Positions 17,563 to 28,219 of a stretch of 64,000 bases of DNA are shown here, piece after piece. The stretch is from Gigantopelta aegis (taxonomy: Eukaryota > Mollusca > Gastropoda > Neomphalida > Peltospiridae). A program made the translations under genes and the position numbers. Where the stretch lies: NCBI RefSeq assembly GCF_016097555.1, contig NC_054706.1:43996004-44060003 (forward strand). Direction: 5' to 3'. The notes under the pieces were generated by a model. It did no database searches and was not told where the DNA came from. It saw only the letters and a list, made by a program, of their open reading frames with translations. Positions within the stretch are counted from its first letter, which is position 1. Every line of letters begins with the position of its first letter.

Positions 17563-18157
17563 TGCGGATCTAAGGGGTGCACCAGCCCCCCCCCCCCCCC
17601 CCTAAAGTTTGGGACAGTTATAATTTTATTATATATTGTTATATATTGTTATTGAAGAATCCAAGGAACAACTAATAAAAAGGTCTGGCCTTATGCATGA
17701 CTGATGTCACACACCTAGAAGTCCTGCCCCTCCATTCAAAGATGTCACACACCTAGAAGTCCTACCCCTCCATTCAAAGATGTCACACACCTAGAAGTCC
17801 TACCCCTCCATTCAAAGATGTCACACACCTAGAAGTCCTACCCCTCCATTCAAAGATGTCACACACCTAGAAGTCCTACCCTTCCATTCAAAGATGTCAC
17901 ACACCTAGAAGTCCTACCCCTCCATTCAAAGATGTCACACACCTAGAAGTCCTACCCCTCCAGTCAAAGATGTCACACACCTAGAAGTCCTACCCCTCCA
18001 GTCAAAGATGTCACACACCTAGAAGTCCTACCCCTCCATTCAAAGATGTCACACACCTAGAAGTCCTACCCCTCCATTCAAAGATGCAAATGAAACAATG
18101 TTTTCGGTCTCATGACATTGGGGCCCCCTAAATGGATTTTCTGGATCCGCCACTGCA
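17563..18157. mobile_element. MITE with 'GTGGCGGATCCAG' ends, containing a tandem array
   Basis: The left end is 'tgcggatctaaggggtg' and the right end is 'tttctggatccgccactg', imperfect inverted repeats. A simple copy of the same family is at 20760-20945. A poly-C run follows the left end. Confidence 0.65.
17703..18085. repeat. 38-bp tandem repeat, about 10 units
   Basis: The unit begins 'gatgtcacacacctagaagt' and recurs every 38 bp with very few differences, indicating recent amplification inside the MITE. Confidence 0.95.
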
Positions 18158-18478
18158 GTAGCACTCTAACTAAACAAAACTAACACTAACCATTGTGTTG
18201 GTGTGTGCATATGATAGCGTGCGTGAACCTTCATTGGATATAAGCACGAAAATAAAGTTGAAATGAATACCGTGTATTCTTCAATCGGTGTATGTTTACC
18301 ATCAACCAAATGAAACAACAGGTGTACGTCAAGTGTCGGTCAAACGTACCCTATGTTGTCAGATACGGATTTTATTTCCCAATACACGTAATCTAACCCA
18401 GAATGAGTGCACCACTATGTTTAGTGGTAAGTATATGTAAGCCAACTATTCGGACTGGTTCTTCATGACTAAAAAAAA

Positions 18479-19487
18479 GTAGTGTCGGAAATAGAATAAA
18501 AATGATTTTTGTCGATTATGTTTTTCATAATAAACTGACACGTAAATGTTTTGTAAATATCTATTTTATGATACTCTACCTAATTTAGAATTTACTTGTT
18601 TGGGCTCTCATCTATGTACAAGGTGGTGTTTACTCTTGAAATTAAAAGAAAGATGTCAGTAAACAGGTGATTTGTGCACTTTATTGGAACAGACTATAAC
18701 AAATTTTGATCGAAATGTGTCAATTTCATTGCTGTTGCAATATGTGAGAGACCGTCTCTGATGGCGGTTTACCCCTATCCCTCTCAAAAACAAAATATGT
18801 GTAGACATTGCTAAGTAACGTTTGAGCAAAACTGTCAAAAACCATTCTGAGTGTGTGATCTATTATACCGATATTAAAGGTGCTATCTCCAATTTGCATA
18901 ATGACAGCTATTGCAAATATATTTTTTTTTAAATTAAATTTTGCTTTAAAATTTAAGTACTGCACCTTCAACTATATGCCCATAAATGATTCTAATAAAA
19001 TAATTTTATCTACTAGTAGAAAATACATTTTTATTGGAGAATCTTTATCACAAACAGATGCTCACATATAATTATGATATAGCACCTTTAAGTGGTTGCA
19101 AGATTGTGTACATTTCTAATGTATTTATATTGAATTTATATTGACTAAATATGATGATCATAATTAATAATTTATGTTGTAATTCAAAATATTCAGTTAA
19201 CTTGCAGTTTTAAATTAAAAGTTTGTTTAAGGGTAAATGAAATTGACACATGTCAATCAAAATGTGTTATAGTCTGTTTCAGTAAAGTCCACAATTCACC
19301 TGTTTACCGACATCTTTATTTTAATGTCAAGAGTAAACACCACATTATACATCAATGAGAGCCCAAACAAGTACATGCTAAATTAGGTAGAGTATCATTA
19401 AATAGATATTTACAAAATATTTACTTGTCAGTTTATTATGAAAGAAATAATCGACGAAAATCTGTTTTATTCTATTTCCGACACTAC
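18479..19487. mobile_element. long-TIR transposon-like element, about 250-bp arms
   Basis: The sequence from 'gtagtgtcggaaatagaata' to about 18730 returns inverted at about 19236-19487 ('tattctatttccgacactac'). The roughly 500-bp centre has no ORF of note and holds a smaller TTAA element. This is a non-autonomous foldback-type element. Target duplication is not clear. Confidence 0.75.
18878..19087. mobile_element. TTAA-flanked MITE, family 'GGTGCTAT', 210 bp, nested
   Basis: The ends 'aggtgctatctccaat' and 'atgatatagcacct' have TTAA at 18874-18877 and 19088-19091. It is inserted in the loop of the long-TIR element. Confidence 0.75.
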
Positions 19488-19967
19488 TTTAGTACATGTT
19501 TTTCAACTACTGTGGTATGAGACCTCCTGTATGTGTGGAAGTGTATAATTTCTAAATGATCTTCATCCGATTCAGATGCGGGGAAATCAGTGTTCTTATA
19601 AAAATTGTGTTGCTTGTTTGAACGCTAATTGTGTGATTATGTCCACTTAAGGTTCGAGCACACCAACCTGGGCACATACCTGTAGCGATCTTACATTTCC
19701 CCACACAGTTGTTAAAGCCAGAAACGTAATAGTACTCTAGGTACGTTACATTCCGCAATTATGTTATTACCTAATGATCCTTACAACACATGGCGGCTTG
19801 ATGTCCCAAGTACACTTGTACAACAGACAGCGGCAAACATAACAGATGGCGGTTCGAAGTCACTTTTTCAGCTACTACAGATGTCGAATCCTATAACAGA
19901 TAGCGGCAGAAACTGCAACGCTAAATGTAGTTACTGCAGATAGTGTTGTTACTGCAGATCGCTGTCG

Positions 19968-20133
19968 CTCAGGGATCTTTTCTATGCACCATCCCATAGA
20001 CAGGATACCACACACTACGGCCTTTGATATACCCGTCGTGGTGCACTGGCTGGAACGAGGAATAGCCCAAAGGGCTCACCGACGGGGATCGATCCCACAC
20101 CGAACGCTTTACTACTGGACTAGGTTCCGCCAC
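19968..20133 (-). repeat. SINE head 1, tail missing
   Basis: Inverted: 'tatgcaccatcccatagaca' on the left and 'cgacggggatcgatccc' then 'ctactggactaggttccgcc' on the right. Confidence 0.82.
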
Positions 20134-20256
20134 AATCATCTGAAGCCGACGAGAAAGAATATATTTCGTAATAGAAATATGGTAGAATCATTTAAATTCT
20201 ACCCAGAATTAATTTTAAAAGCTTTAAAACATTTAGATTTCTATACAACATTTTAA
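20130..20256 (+). pseudogene. LINE ORF2 C-terminal remnant
   Basis: The plus frame reads HLKPTRKNIFRNRNMVESFK and ends KALKHLDFYTTF-stop. The H-x-x-P-T-R-K-x-x-F motif is the zinc-knuckle-proximal C-terminus also seen in the LINE at 42.05-42.10 kb (FEPTRKNIFG). It is a 5'-truncated fragment fused to SINE sequence. Confidence 0.6.
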
Positions 20257-20387
20257 TATACGTACTTACTTTGATATTTGTATTATATTATATTTTCCCC
20301 AGTGTTCTTTACACTGCTTATACATAATTAATTTTTATTCTTATTGAAATTAATCAATCGCCGTGACACACACACACACATCCCAAA

Positions 20388-20530
20388 CAGTGATCCACGA
20401 CTGGTATATCAAAGGCTTTCGTATGAACCCCGACTTTATCATAACACATTTCTGTGGAAATAAACGTTTTTTAAAACGGCTGTGGTATGTACTGTCCAGT
20501 GTATAGGAAAGTGCATATAAAAGATCAATT
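20388..20530 (+). repeat. SINE central module, interrupted
   Basis: 'atccacgactggtatatcaa' and, after an unrelated 60-bp stretch, 'ggctgtggtatgtactgtcc' and 'gcatataaaagatcaattgc'. Confidence 0.55.
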
Positions 20531-20561
20531 GCTTCCATTCCAAATGAGTAGTCAGTGGAGC

Positions 20562-20641
<80 letters not shown>
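20562..20641. repeat. (CT)n microsatellite
   Basis: A pure CT run of about 80 nt. Confidence 0.97.
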
Positions 20642-20645
<4 letters not shown>

Positions 20646-20759
20646 AACCATATTAAAGACTAAATAGCCAAATGTGCCGACTTGTTAAACAAGTATGGAT
20701 TTCCTTTCCAGTCAATAACGCAGGCACGTTTGTTTTGATGCATAATACCGATTATTATC

Positions 20760-20945
20760 AGAGGCGGATCTAGGAGGGCAGGGCCCTAAATTTTGCTATA
20801 GTTACAATTTTGTTATATATTAATTTTCTTTTTTTAACGATCCCCCTCCAAACCTCCCCCAAAGTACCCTTGGCATTCCACCTCATGTCACTGCCCCCCT
20901 CCCCCCCCCCCCCACACAAAATGGATTTTCTGGATCCGCCACTGA
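20760..20945. mobile_element. MITE with 'GTGGCGGATCCAG' ends
   Basis: 'cagaggcggatctaggaggg' on the left, 'tctggatccgccactg' on the right, with an internal poly-C run. The flanking attat repeats suggest a short target duplication. Confidence 0.65.
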
Positions 20946-21003
20946 TTATAGCAAAATCTCCGAATGTGTTCTGTCACGTTTACAATAATTAGTTTGTGTT
21001 AGG

Positions 21004-21140
21004 CATATGAGTTGGTTGTTGTTATTTGTTTGTTTTTGTTTGGTTTGGTTTTGGTTGTTTTTGTTTGTTTTGTTTTGTTTTGTTGTTTTTTGTGTTTTTG
21101 AGGCATTTTTTGTCTGTTTGTTTGTTTTTGTTTCTTTTGG
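21004..21140. repeat. G/T-only low-complexity tract
   Basis: The plus strand is almost only G and T (GTTT repeats), the complement of the tract at 940-1205. Confidence 0.85.
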
Positions 21141-21525
21141 ATGCGTTGTTCTAAAATTGATTTATGTCGTAGGAAGCATGAGATACTAAAATGTTTAGCT
21201 GTGCACCTTTCCTCCTGTGCAAACATGGTTTAACTATATTTTATTTTGTAGATGTTAGATATGGGTTTTTTAATACCACATTCCCATTGTGAAACAGCTC
21301 TTAGCTCTGGGTGACGTAAATTGTTTTAACAGAGAACGAGGACGGCCGATGGGTCTACAGAAATACAATTAATGTACACTTAATATGAAGATATAGAGGA
21401 GAAAGAAAATGGAAGGTCTTTCGTGTTCGAAGCCATAGTGGTATATGGACACGTTAAACCACTAGTCAAGTCAAGGAAGGCCTTTATATATTAACTTTTT
21501 AAAAATAACAAAGAGACTATATAAA

Positions 21526-21531
21526 TTTATT
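21526..21531 (-). terminator. polyadenylation signal of the minus-strand MFS gene
   Basis: AATAAA on the minus strand, about 50 nt downstream of the stop codon at 21582-21584. Confidence 0.55.
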
Positions 21532-21581
21532 TTACAAGTATTTTGGCACTGGTGAATACAATTCTCACAGATATCTTAACT

Positions 21582-21853
21582 TCAGTTTGCTCTTCGAATC
21601 TTATAGACAAATATTCCGCTCAACAAGAAATACACAGAAGTCATCAGGAACACAATCATATATCCGAGTCCAATTTCACAGTTCACCCTCTGAAACAGGT
21701 CTAAGACCACGCCTCCGATAGGCGTGGCCACGGCTTGAGGTAGGATGAGTGCCAGATGCCAAACGGCAATGTCCTTGGCCTTGTCTTTCTCTTTCGGCAA
21801 AACGTCCATCACCAAAGCAAAGTCTACTGACTGGAATGCTCCAAATCCAATTC
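21582..21853 (-). CDS. MFS terminal exon
   Basis: The acceptor on the minus strand is 'ttctactgcag' and the stop is TGA at 21582-21584. It encodes the last three or so TM helices, with SVDFALVMDVLPKEKDKAKD, IAVWHLALILPQAVATPIGG and a basic tail. Confidence 0.85.
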
Positions 21854-24800
21854 CTGCAGTAGAAGAGGTGAAGTTTATATTGTAACATTTAACAAAACAT
21901 AGTTGTATTGAATTAATAATAATAATATTACAGTTTTAAAATATTATGGTCGCGTACATCATCATGAAACCAAACTGTTGATCAAAGGTACTTGGTCGTC
22001 GTACAACAGTATGGCATTTCAGTTTGAAAAATGGTTTCTTGTTTGATTGAAACATATTTTGTTGCATATAATGTACAAATGGATTGGGCACAAGTTATAC
22101 TGGTAGTAATTTGTTCACATCTTGTCACGAAAACCCTATTTCTGAATGTATCACCACCTGCCGATTCAGCCAGTACTTCACAATCCAGAATGTTCAAATA
22201 TTCACCCGACAGAGAGCGTGTCATTTATGAGACTCATTAATAAGAATTCTACTTTACTAACGTAAACAAAGGTCGGAAATGCCCGAGACTTGCCGACATA
22301 TTCATCAATATTACTTACCAAACAGGAATGCCATGACAATAGCTATGTAGTAGGCAGATGAACCTCGAATAAAGGCATCAACAAGAGCGCCTGAGCCCAT
22401 CACAAAGGCTGAAAGAAAACAAAACTAAGTTTTAAATGAATTGCCTATTTAGACTGGTCTAACATCAGATGGAGACATCAGGTACCAAACGCCAAGACAC
22501 GATGTGATGATGGGGAGTACTGTAATTGACTAGATAGAGACATCGTGTACCAAACGCCATGACACGAGGTGGTGATAGGGGATACTGTAATTCACTTGAT
22601 AGAGACACAGTGTACCAAACGCCAAGACACGATGTCTCTATCTAGTCAATTACAGTATCCCCTACTGTAATTGAATAGATAGAGACATCGTGTATCAAAC
22701 GCCATGACACGAGGTGATGATGGGGGATACTGTAATTGATTCGATAGAGACGTCGTGCACCAAACGCCAAGACACGAAGCGGAGATGAGGGATACTGTAA
22801 TTGACTAGATAGAGACATCGTGTATCAAACGCCAAGACACGAGGCGGTGATGGGGGATACTGTAATTGACTAGATAGAGACATCGTGTATCAAACGCCAA
22901 GACACGAGGTGGTGATGGTGGGTACTGTAATTGACTAGATAGAGACATCAGACAATTGACGATAGAGACATCAAGAAACGCCAAGACACGAGGTGGTGAT
23001 GGATAATACGTAATTGACCAGATAGAGACATCGTGTATCAAACGCCAAGACACGAGGCGGTGATGGGGGATACTGTAATTGACTAGATAGAGACATCGTG
23101 TATCAAACGCCAAGACACGAGGTGGTGATGGGGGATACTGTAATTGACTAGATAGAGACATCAGGTACCAAACGCCAAGACACGAGGCGGTGATGGGGGA
23201 CACTGTAATTGACTAGATAGAGACATCAGGTACCAAACGCCAAGACACGAGGTGGTGATGGATAATACTGTAATTGACCAGATAGAGACATCAGGTACAA
23301 AACGCCAAGACACGAGGCGGTGATGGGGGATACTGTAATTGACTAGATAGATATCGTGTACCAAACGCCATGACACGAGGCGGTGATGGGGGATACTGTA
23401 ATTGACTAGATAGAGACATCAGGTACCAAACGCCAAGACACGAGGCGGTGATGAGGGATACTGTAATTGACTAGATAGAGACATCAGGTACCAAACGCCA
23501 AGACACGAGGCGGTGATGGGGGATACTGTAATTGAATAGATAGAGACATCAGGTACTAAACGCCAAGACACGAGGCGGTGATGGGGGCTACTGTAATTGA
23601 CTTAATAGAAACATCAGGTACCAAACGCCATGACACGAGGTGGTGAAGGGGGATACTGTAATTGACTTGATAGAGACATCGTGTATCAAACGCCATGACA
23701 CGAGATGGTGATATGGGGTACTGTAATTGACTAGATAGAGACATCAGGTACCAAACGCCAAGACACAAGGCGGTGATGGGGGATACTGTAATTGACTAGA
23801 TAGAGACATCAGGTACCAAACTCCAAGACACGAGGCGGTGATGAGGGATACTGTAATTGACTAGATAGAGACATCGTGTACCGAACGCCAAGACACGAGA
23901 CGGTGATGGAGGATACTGTAATTGACTAGATAGAGACACCGTGTATCAAACGCCAAGACACGAGGCGGTGATGGTGGATATTTTAATTGACTAGATAGAG
24001 ACATCAGGTACCAAACGCCAAGACAGAGGCTGTGATGGTGGATACTGTAGTTGACTAGATAGAGACACCATTTATCAAACGTCAAGACACGAGGTGGTGA
24101 TGGGGGATACTGTAATTGAATAGATAGAGACATCAGGTACTAAACGCCAAGACACGAGGCGGTGATGGGGGCTACTGTAATTGACTTAATAGAAACATCA
24201 GGTACCAAACGCCATGACACGAGGTGGTGAAGGGGGATACTGTAATTGACTTGATAGAGACATCGTGTATCAAACGCCATGACACGAGATGGTGATATGG
24301 GGTACTGTAATTGACTAGATAGAGACATCAGGTACCAAACGCCAAGACACAAGGCGGTGATGGGGGATACTGTAATTGACTAGATAGAGACATCAGGTAC
24401 CAAACTCCAAGACACGAGGCGGTGATGAGGGATACTGTAATTGACTAGATAGAGACATCGTGTACCGAACGCCAAGACACGAGACGGTGATGGGGGATAC
24501 TGTAATTGACTAGATAGAGACATCAGGTACCAAACTCCAAGAAACGAGGCGGAGATGGGGGATACTGTAATTGACTAGATAGAGACATCGTGTAGCAAAC
24601 GCCAAGACACGAGGCGGTGATGGGGGATACTGTAATTGACTAGATAGAGACATCGTGTACCAAACGCCAAGAAACGAGGCGGTGATGGGGTATACTGTAA
24701 TTGACTAGATAGAGACATCGTGTACCAAACGCCAAGACAGAGGTGGTGATGGGAGATACTGTAATTGACTAGATAGAGACACCGTGTATCAAACGCCAAG

Positions 24801-26647
24801 ACACGAGGCGGTGATGGTGGATATTTTAATTGACTAGATAGAGACATCAGGTACCAAACGCCAAGACAGAGGCTGTGATGGTGGATACTGTAGTTGACTA
24901 GATAGAGACACCATTTATCAAACGTCAAGACACGAGGTGGTGATGGGGGATACTGTAATTGACTAGATAGAGACACCATTTATCAAACGCCAAGAAACGA
25001 GGCGGTGATCGGGGATACTGTAATTGCCGTAGTACGTAGGCATGACTCTATTATGTTAGGTGTGAATGGCTGACGATTATATTACGCAAGAGATAGTTTC
25101 TGGCGTCTGTTTCTGTTGTTTGTGCCAGTACGTAGCATAGATGTAAGGCAGATGTGAATAACGGCCGTGGTTTACGAAGATGAACCTCTCTATACCAAGA
25201 CAACAATGTAGGACAGACAAATGGCGGCCTTAGTTCACGAAGAAGAAGCTATCTATGTTATCTTTGTTACATATGTTATTACATAGATGCTTTACATTTA
25301 AAATACAGCAGTTTTAAGTTAGAAAGATGAGGCTTCCTATGAAATAACATCGATTTAAAACACGTTCGGAATGATAGCCTTGGTACGAACATAAAATTTT
25401 CTTTTTGTGCCATTAGTCATTACGTAGATATACAGGACGGTCTATTCCAGTGAATGAATCAGGTGTAGACTCAGAATACAGAACACACAGGCAGATTCTT
25501 TTTCAACGTGTAGATGCATTAAAGGTACAAAAGACCTGTCTCGCTTTAAGAAGACGGTCACTTACCAGCGGCAGTGACAATAATCTTTCTTCGTCCGGTT
25601 TTATCAGAGATGATCCCCAAAATCACAGAGCTGCAATAACAATCACAACACTATATGTACTAAAGATTTAGTCATCAAAGTAATATATTGGTAAGTTACA
25701 ACTTTGCAAGTTATTTTCGTTCATATATATATTCTTGTTGAGTTTATTCCTCCTTTTACGTTACAACTTATTAAATGGCAAACAAAATACTACTTTAAAA
25801 TATATACTATACATGTTTGGTATGTAATTCAATTATAGTGTTTCTACTGACGATATAGACAGCCTACTCTATGGCTGCTGGACCTCTAAAAAAACTTTAG
25901 TGTTTCTACTGACGATGTAGACAGCCTACCTTATGGCTGTCTCCACTCTAAAGAACTTTAGTGTTTCTACTGACGATATAGACAGCCTACTCTATGGCTG
26001 CTGGACCTCTATAGAACTCTAGTTTTTCTACTGACGATATAGACAGCCTACCTTATGACTGCTGGACCTCTATAAAACTCTAGTATTTCTACAGGCGATG
26101 TAGACAGCCTACCTTATGGCTGCTGGACCTTTGAAGAACGCTAGTGTTTCTACTGATGATACATACAGCCTACCTTACGACTGCTGGACCTTTAAAGAAT
26201 TCTAGTGTTTCTACTGATTATGCATACAGCCTACCTTATGACTGCTGGACCTCTAAAGAACTCTAGTGTTTCTACTGACGATGTAGCCCGCCTACCTTAT
26301 GAATGCTGGACCTCTGAAGAACTCTAGTGTTTCTACTGACGATGTATACAGCCTACCTTATGACTGATGGACCTCTAAAGAACTCTAGTGTTTCTACTGA
26401 CGATGTAGACAGCCTACCTTATGACTGCTGGACCTCTAAAGAACTTTAGTTTTTCTACTGACGATGTATACAGCCTACCTTATGACTGCTGGACCTCTAA
26501 AGAACTCTAGTGTTTCTATTAACGATGTAGACAGCCTACCTTATTGCTGCCGCCCCTAGCATTGGCAGCATCATCATGGCCACCGACGTAGTTGCAGTCC
26601 AGCAGTTTGGCAGTTCGACCATGTCGTCAAGCCAATATTCCAGAAAT
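21582..26647 (-). CDS. MFS transporter, C-terminal half (4 phase-matched exons, 5' incomplete)
   Basis: Read 5' to 3' on the minus strand, the exons are 26540-26647, 25566-25630, 22319-22408 and 21582-21853. All have consensus splice borders and exactly matching phases. The joined product begins FLEYWLDDMVELPNCWTATT, then a TM helix, the second MFS signature GIISDKTGRRK, TM helices around FVMGSGALVDAFIRG and YYIAIVMAFLFGIGFGAF, then SVDFALVMDVLPKEKDKAKD and PQAVATPIGG. The last helix is followed by KIRRAN-stop. SVDxALxxDVLP and DxAVWxxALxLPQ are typical of bacterial-type/SLC45-like MFS permeases. It is the same protein type as the N-terminal half on the plus strand at 3.2-8.9 kb. Introns hold a 2.6-kb satellite and a minisatellite made of splice-donor copies. 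Confidence 0.8.
22040..22115 (-). repeat. LINE-like 3' end, 'ATAAAATATGTTTCAATC' family
   Basis: 'gattgaaacatattttgttg' with 'acaaatggattgggcacaag' is shared with 37455-37545, 45935-46115 and (inverted) 61385-61550. The poly(A)-signal-like AATAAAATATG at the end suggests a LINE 3' terminus. Confidence 0.55.
22319..22408 (-). CDS. MFS exon
   Basis: 90 nt (2 in, 1 out). The acceptor is 'gttttctttcag' and the donor gtaagt. It encodes FVMGSGALVDAFIRGSSAYY and IAIVMAFLFG, a TM hairpin. Confidence 0.82.
22458..25026. repeat. 65-bp satellite array, about 40 units, intronic
   Basis: The unit contains 'gactagatagagacatcgtg', 'caaacgccaagacacgaggc' and 'ggtgatgggggatactgtaa', with 65-bp periodicity. 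A 9-unit block starting near 23535 recurs near 24119 (about 584 bp apart), a higher-order repeat. One unit at 22628-22692 is an inverted half next to its direct half. Long minus-strand open frames here come from the repeat and are not genes. Confidence 0.95.
25030..25560. other. intron, nothing recognised
   Basis: Between the satellite and the 65-nt MFS exon. No repeat or coding feature is recognised. Confidence 0.5.
25566..25630 (-). CDS. MFS exon with second signature motif
   Basis: 65 nt (1 in, 1 out). The acceptor is 'gttattgcag' and the donor gtaagt. It encodes SVILGIISDKTGRRKIIVTA. The D-K-T-G-R-R-K loop between TM8 and TM9 is the C-domain counterpart of motif A. Confidence 0.85.
25838..26539. 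repeat. 61-bp minisatellite carrying splice-donor copies
   Basis: The unit contains 'tgtttctactgacgatgtag', 'acagcctaccttatgactgc' and 'tggacctctaaagaactcta', recurring every 61 bp about 11 times. It directly abuts the MFS exon at 26540. On the minus strand each unit contains ATAAG|GTAGGCTG, matching the true exon end and donor. Confidence 0.93.
26540..26647 (-). CDS. MFS exon: TM7/TM8 region
   Basis: 108 nt (1 in, 2 out). The acceptor is 'aaatatttag' and the donor gtaggc. It encodes FLEYWLDDMVELPNCWTATT and SVAMMMLPMLGAAAI. It is the most 5' exon joined with confidence. Confidence 0.78.
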
Positions 26648-26886
26648 CTAAATATTTCAACATTTTGTAATATCGGAAACTAAATTTCTATAATATACTC
26701 AAAGGGAAAAGTTATTGTGACACACAAAACACAAAGATAATTGATGGTAACATTTTACTACCATGTATGAAACGTTATAATATGGAAAGAGAAATGTCCG
26801 AAGGTATTGAAACGAGCAATAGTCCATGAAAAGGGCGCACCTGTCATATGCAAATGAGCCACATCACTAGAGGGTGTCCAGAGCGA

Positions 26887-27060
26887 AGTTCACACAGTCA
26901 GTAGCGAGTGTGTCCACCTTGAGCATTGATACAGGCCTGGCACCGTAGTCTCATTGAGGCCACTAAACGCTGTGAGGGTTGCTGGCTGGAACCTGTTTCG
27001 CAGATGCGTGGTTCGGATCCATGTGTCTTGGCGAGGGATTGTCTAGGGTGGTCGGCCGCT
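26887..27060 (-). pseudogene. Tc1-like transposase C-terminal remnant
   Basis: The minus strand ends QRLVASMRLRCQACINAQGG followed by HTRY and a stop, the characteristic Tc1-group C-terminus. The sequence upstream of it is frame-degraded. It is a DNA-transposon relic in the MFS intron. Confidence 0.65.
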
Positions 27061-27759
27061 ACAAACAGTTCACTAATGGTGTCTTTTTTCTGACTTCTGG
27101 ACTTTTGAAGGCTGCATAGAGTGGCAATGATTTGCGACTGAATGTCTGGTCATTTATGGTGAACACTAGACAGAATTTCTCCCGAATATTCTATGTTTCT
27201 TGCACAAAGCATGCAATCGCTGCAACAACTGCTTGGTTGCATTTCTTTGAGCTGTTTCATGCACATTTTCTCTGGTTTACATCCATAAATCCATTCACAA
27301 ATTTATTACTCACAATAACTTTTGCCTTTGAGTATAGATACAAAGAGTGACAATGATGGTGAATTAAAACAGATAAAATGATTTGACGAAAAGATGAACT
27401 AAATAGACAGATACTCTGATATGTAAATTAATCAGTAATGTAAACATCACTTAATTCAATATATACTTATACTTTATGCGTGTTTTCCACTTTCATCCGG
27501 TATTAAAAGATCATATAAAAGAGTGCTTACTGCTAATCAATAATAAGATAGAGCTATTAGTGAAAGTGGGTTTCTTCTCACATTCGCTAGATCAAGAGCC
27601 AGTGAGTTATTGCTAAACAAACTTTACTTGAAGTATTACGTTCGAAGGTCGATTTTATTGGGGTTTTAATAGAGAACAAAACATATTGTTTTAATAGAGA
27701 ACAAAACATATTGTTTTAATAGAGAACAAAACATATTGTTTAATACTTAACTTTATTCA

Positions 27760-28062
27760 GGGGCGTTACGTAGCTCAGCGGTAAAGCGTTTACGGTCTGT
27801 CTGGGATCGATATATGTTGGTGGGTGCACTGGGCAATATCTCGTTCCAGCCAGTGCACTACGATTGGTATATCAAAGGTCGTGGTATGTGCTATCCTGTC
27901 TGTGATATGGTACATATAAAAGATACCTTGCTACTAATGGGAAAATGTAGTGGGTTTCCTCTCTAAGACTATACGTCAAAATTACAAAATGTTTGACATC
28001 CCATAACCGATTATTAATAAATCAATGTGCTCTAGTGGTGTCGTTAAACAAAAACAAAGATG
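27760..28062 (+). repeat. SINE, head 1 / tail A
   Basis: 'cgtagctcagcggtaaagcg', 'cgttccagccagtgcactac', and tail 'ataaccgattattaataaat' followed by 'gtcgttaaacaaaaac'. Confidence 0.88.
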
Positions 28063-28219
28063 AACTTATTGCTGTTATTTTATTTACGTGCCTATATACA
28101 AACGAGGTTCAGGCACGTTTAAAGGGACATTCCTCAGTTTGCTGCAATTTTTAAGATGTTATCGACTAACAGAGACTTTTTAACGATTGTAATTACATAT
28201 CAAATATGTTTTTCTGCTT

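Larger units (their letters stand above)
17411..18275 (+). repeat. SINE head type 2, split by an insertion
   Basis: The head (17411-17562, 'tctaaaccatcggacttaag') and the 3' part (18158-18275, 'ttcattggatataagcacga') are colinear with the copy at 19-296. They are separated by the element at 17563-18157. Confidence 0.75.

Noticed and set aside
17703-18085. CRISPR-like regular array
   Set aside because: Units are contiguous 38-bp tandem repeats without unique spacers, in a eukaryotic genome. The same holds for all other arrays here.
22695-24979. Many minus-strand frames with SSQLQYPPSPPRVLAF repeats
   Set aside because: Direct translation of the 65-bp satellite. Frame varies along the array and it lies in an MFS intron.
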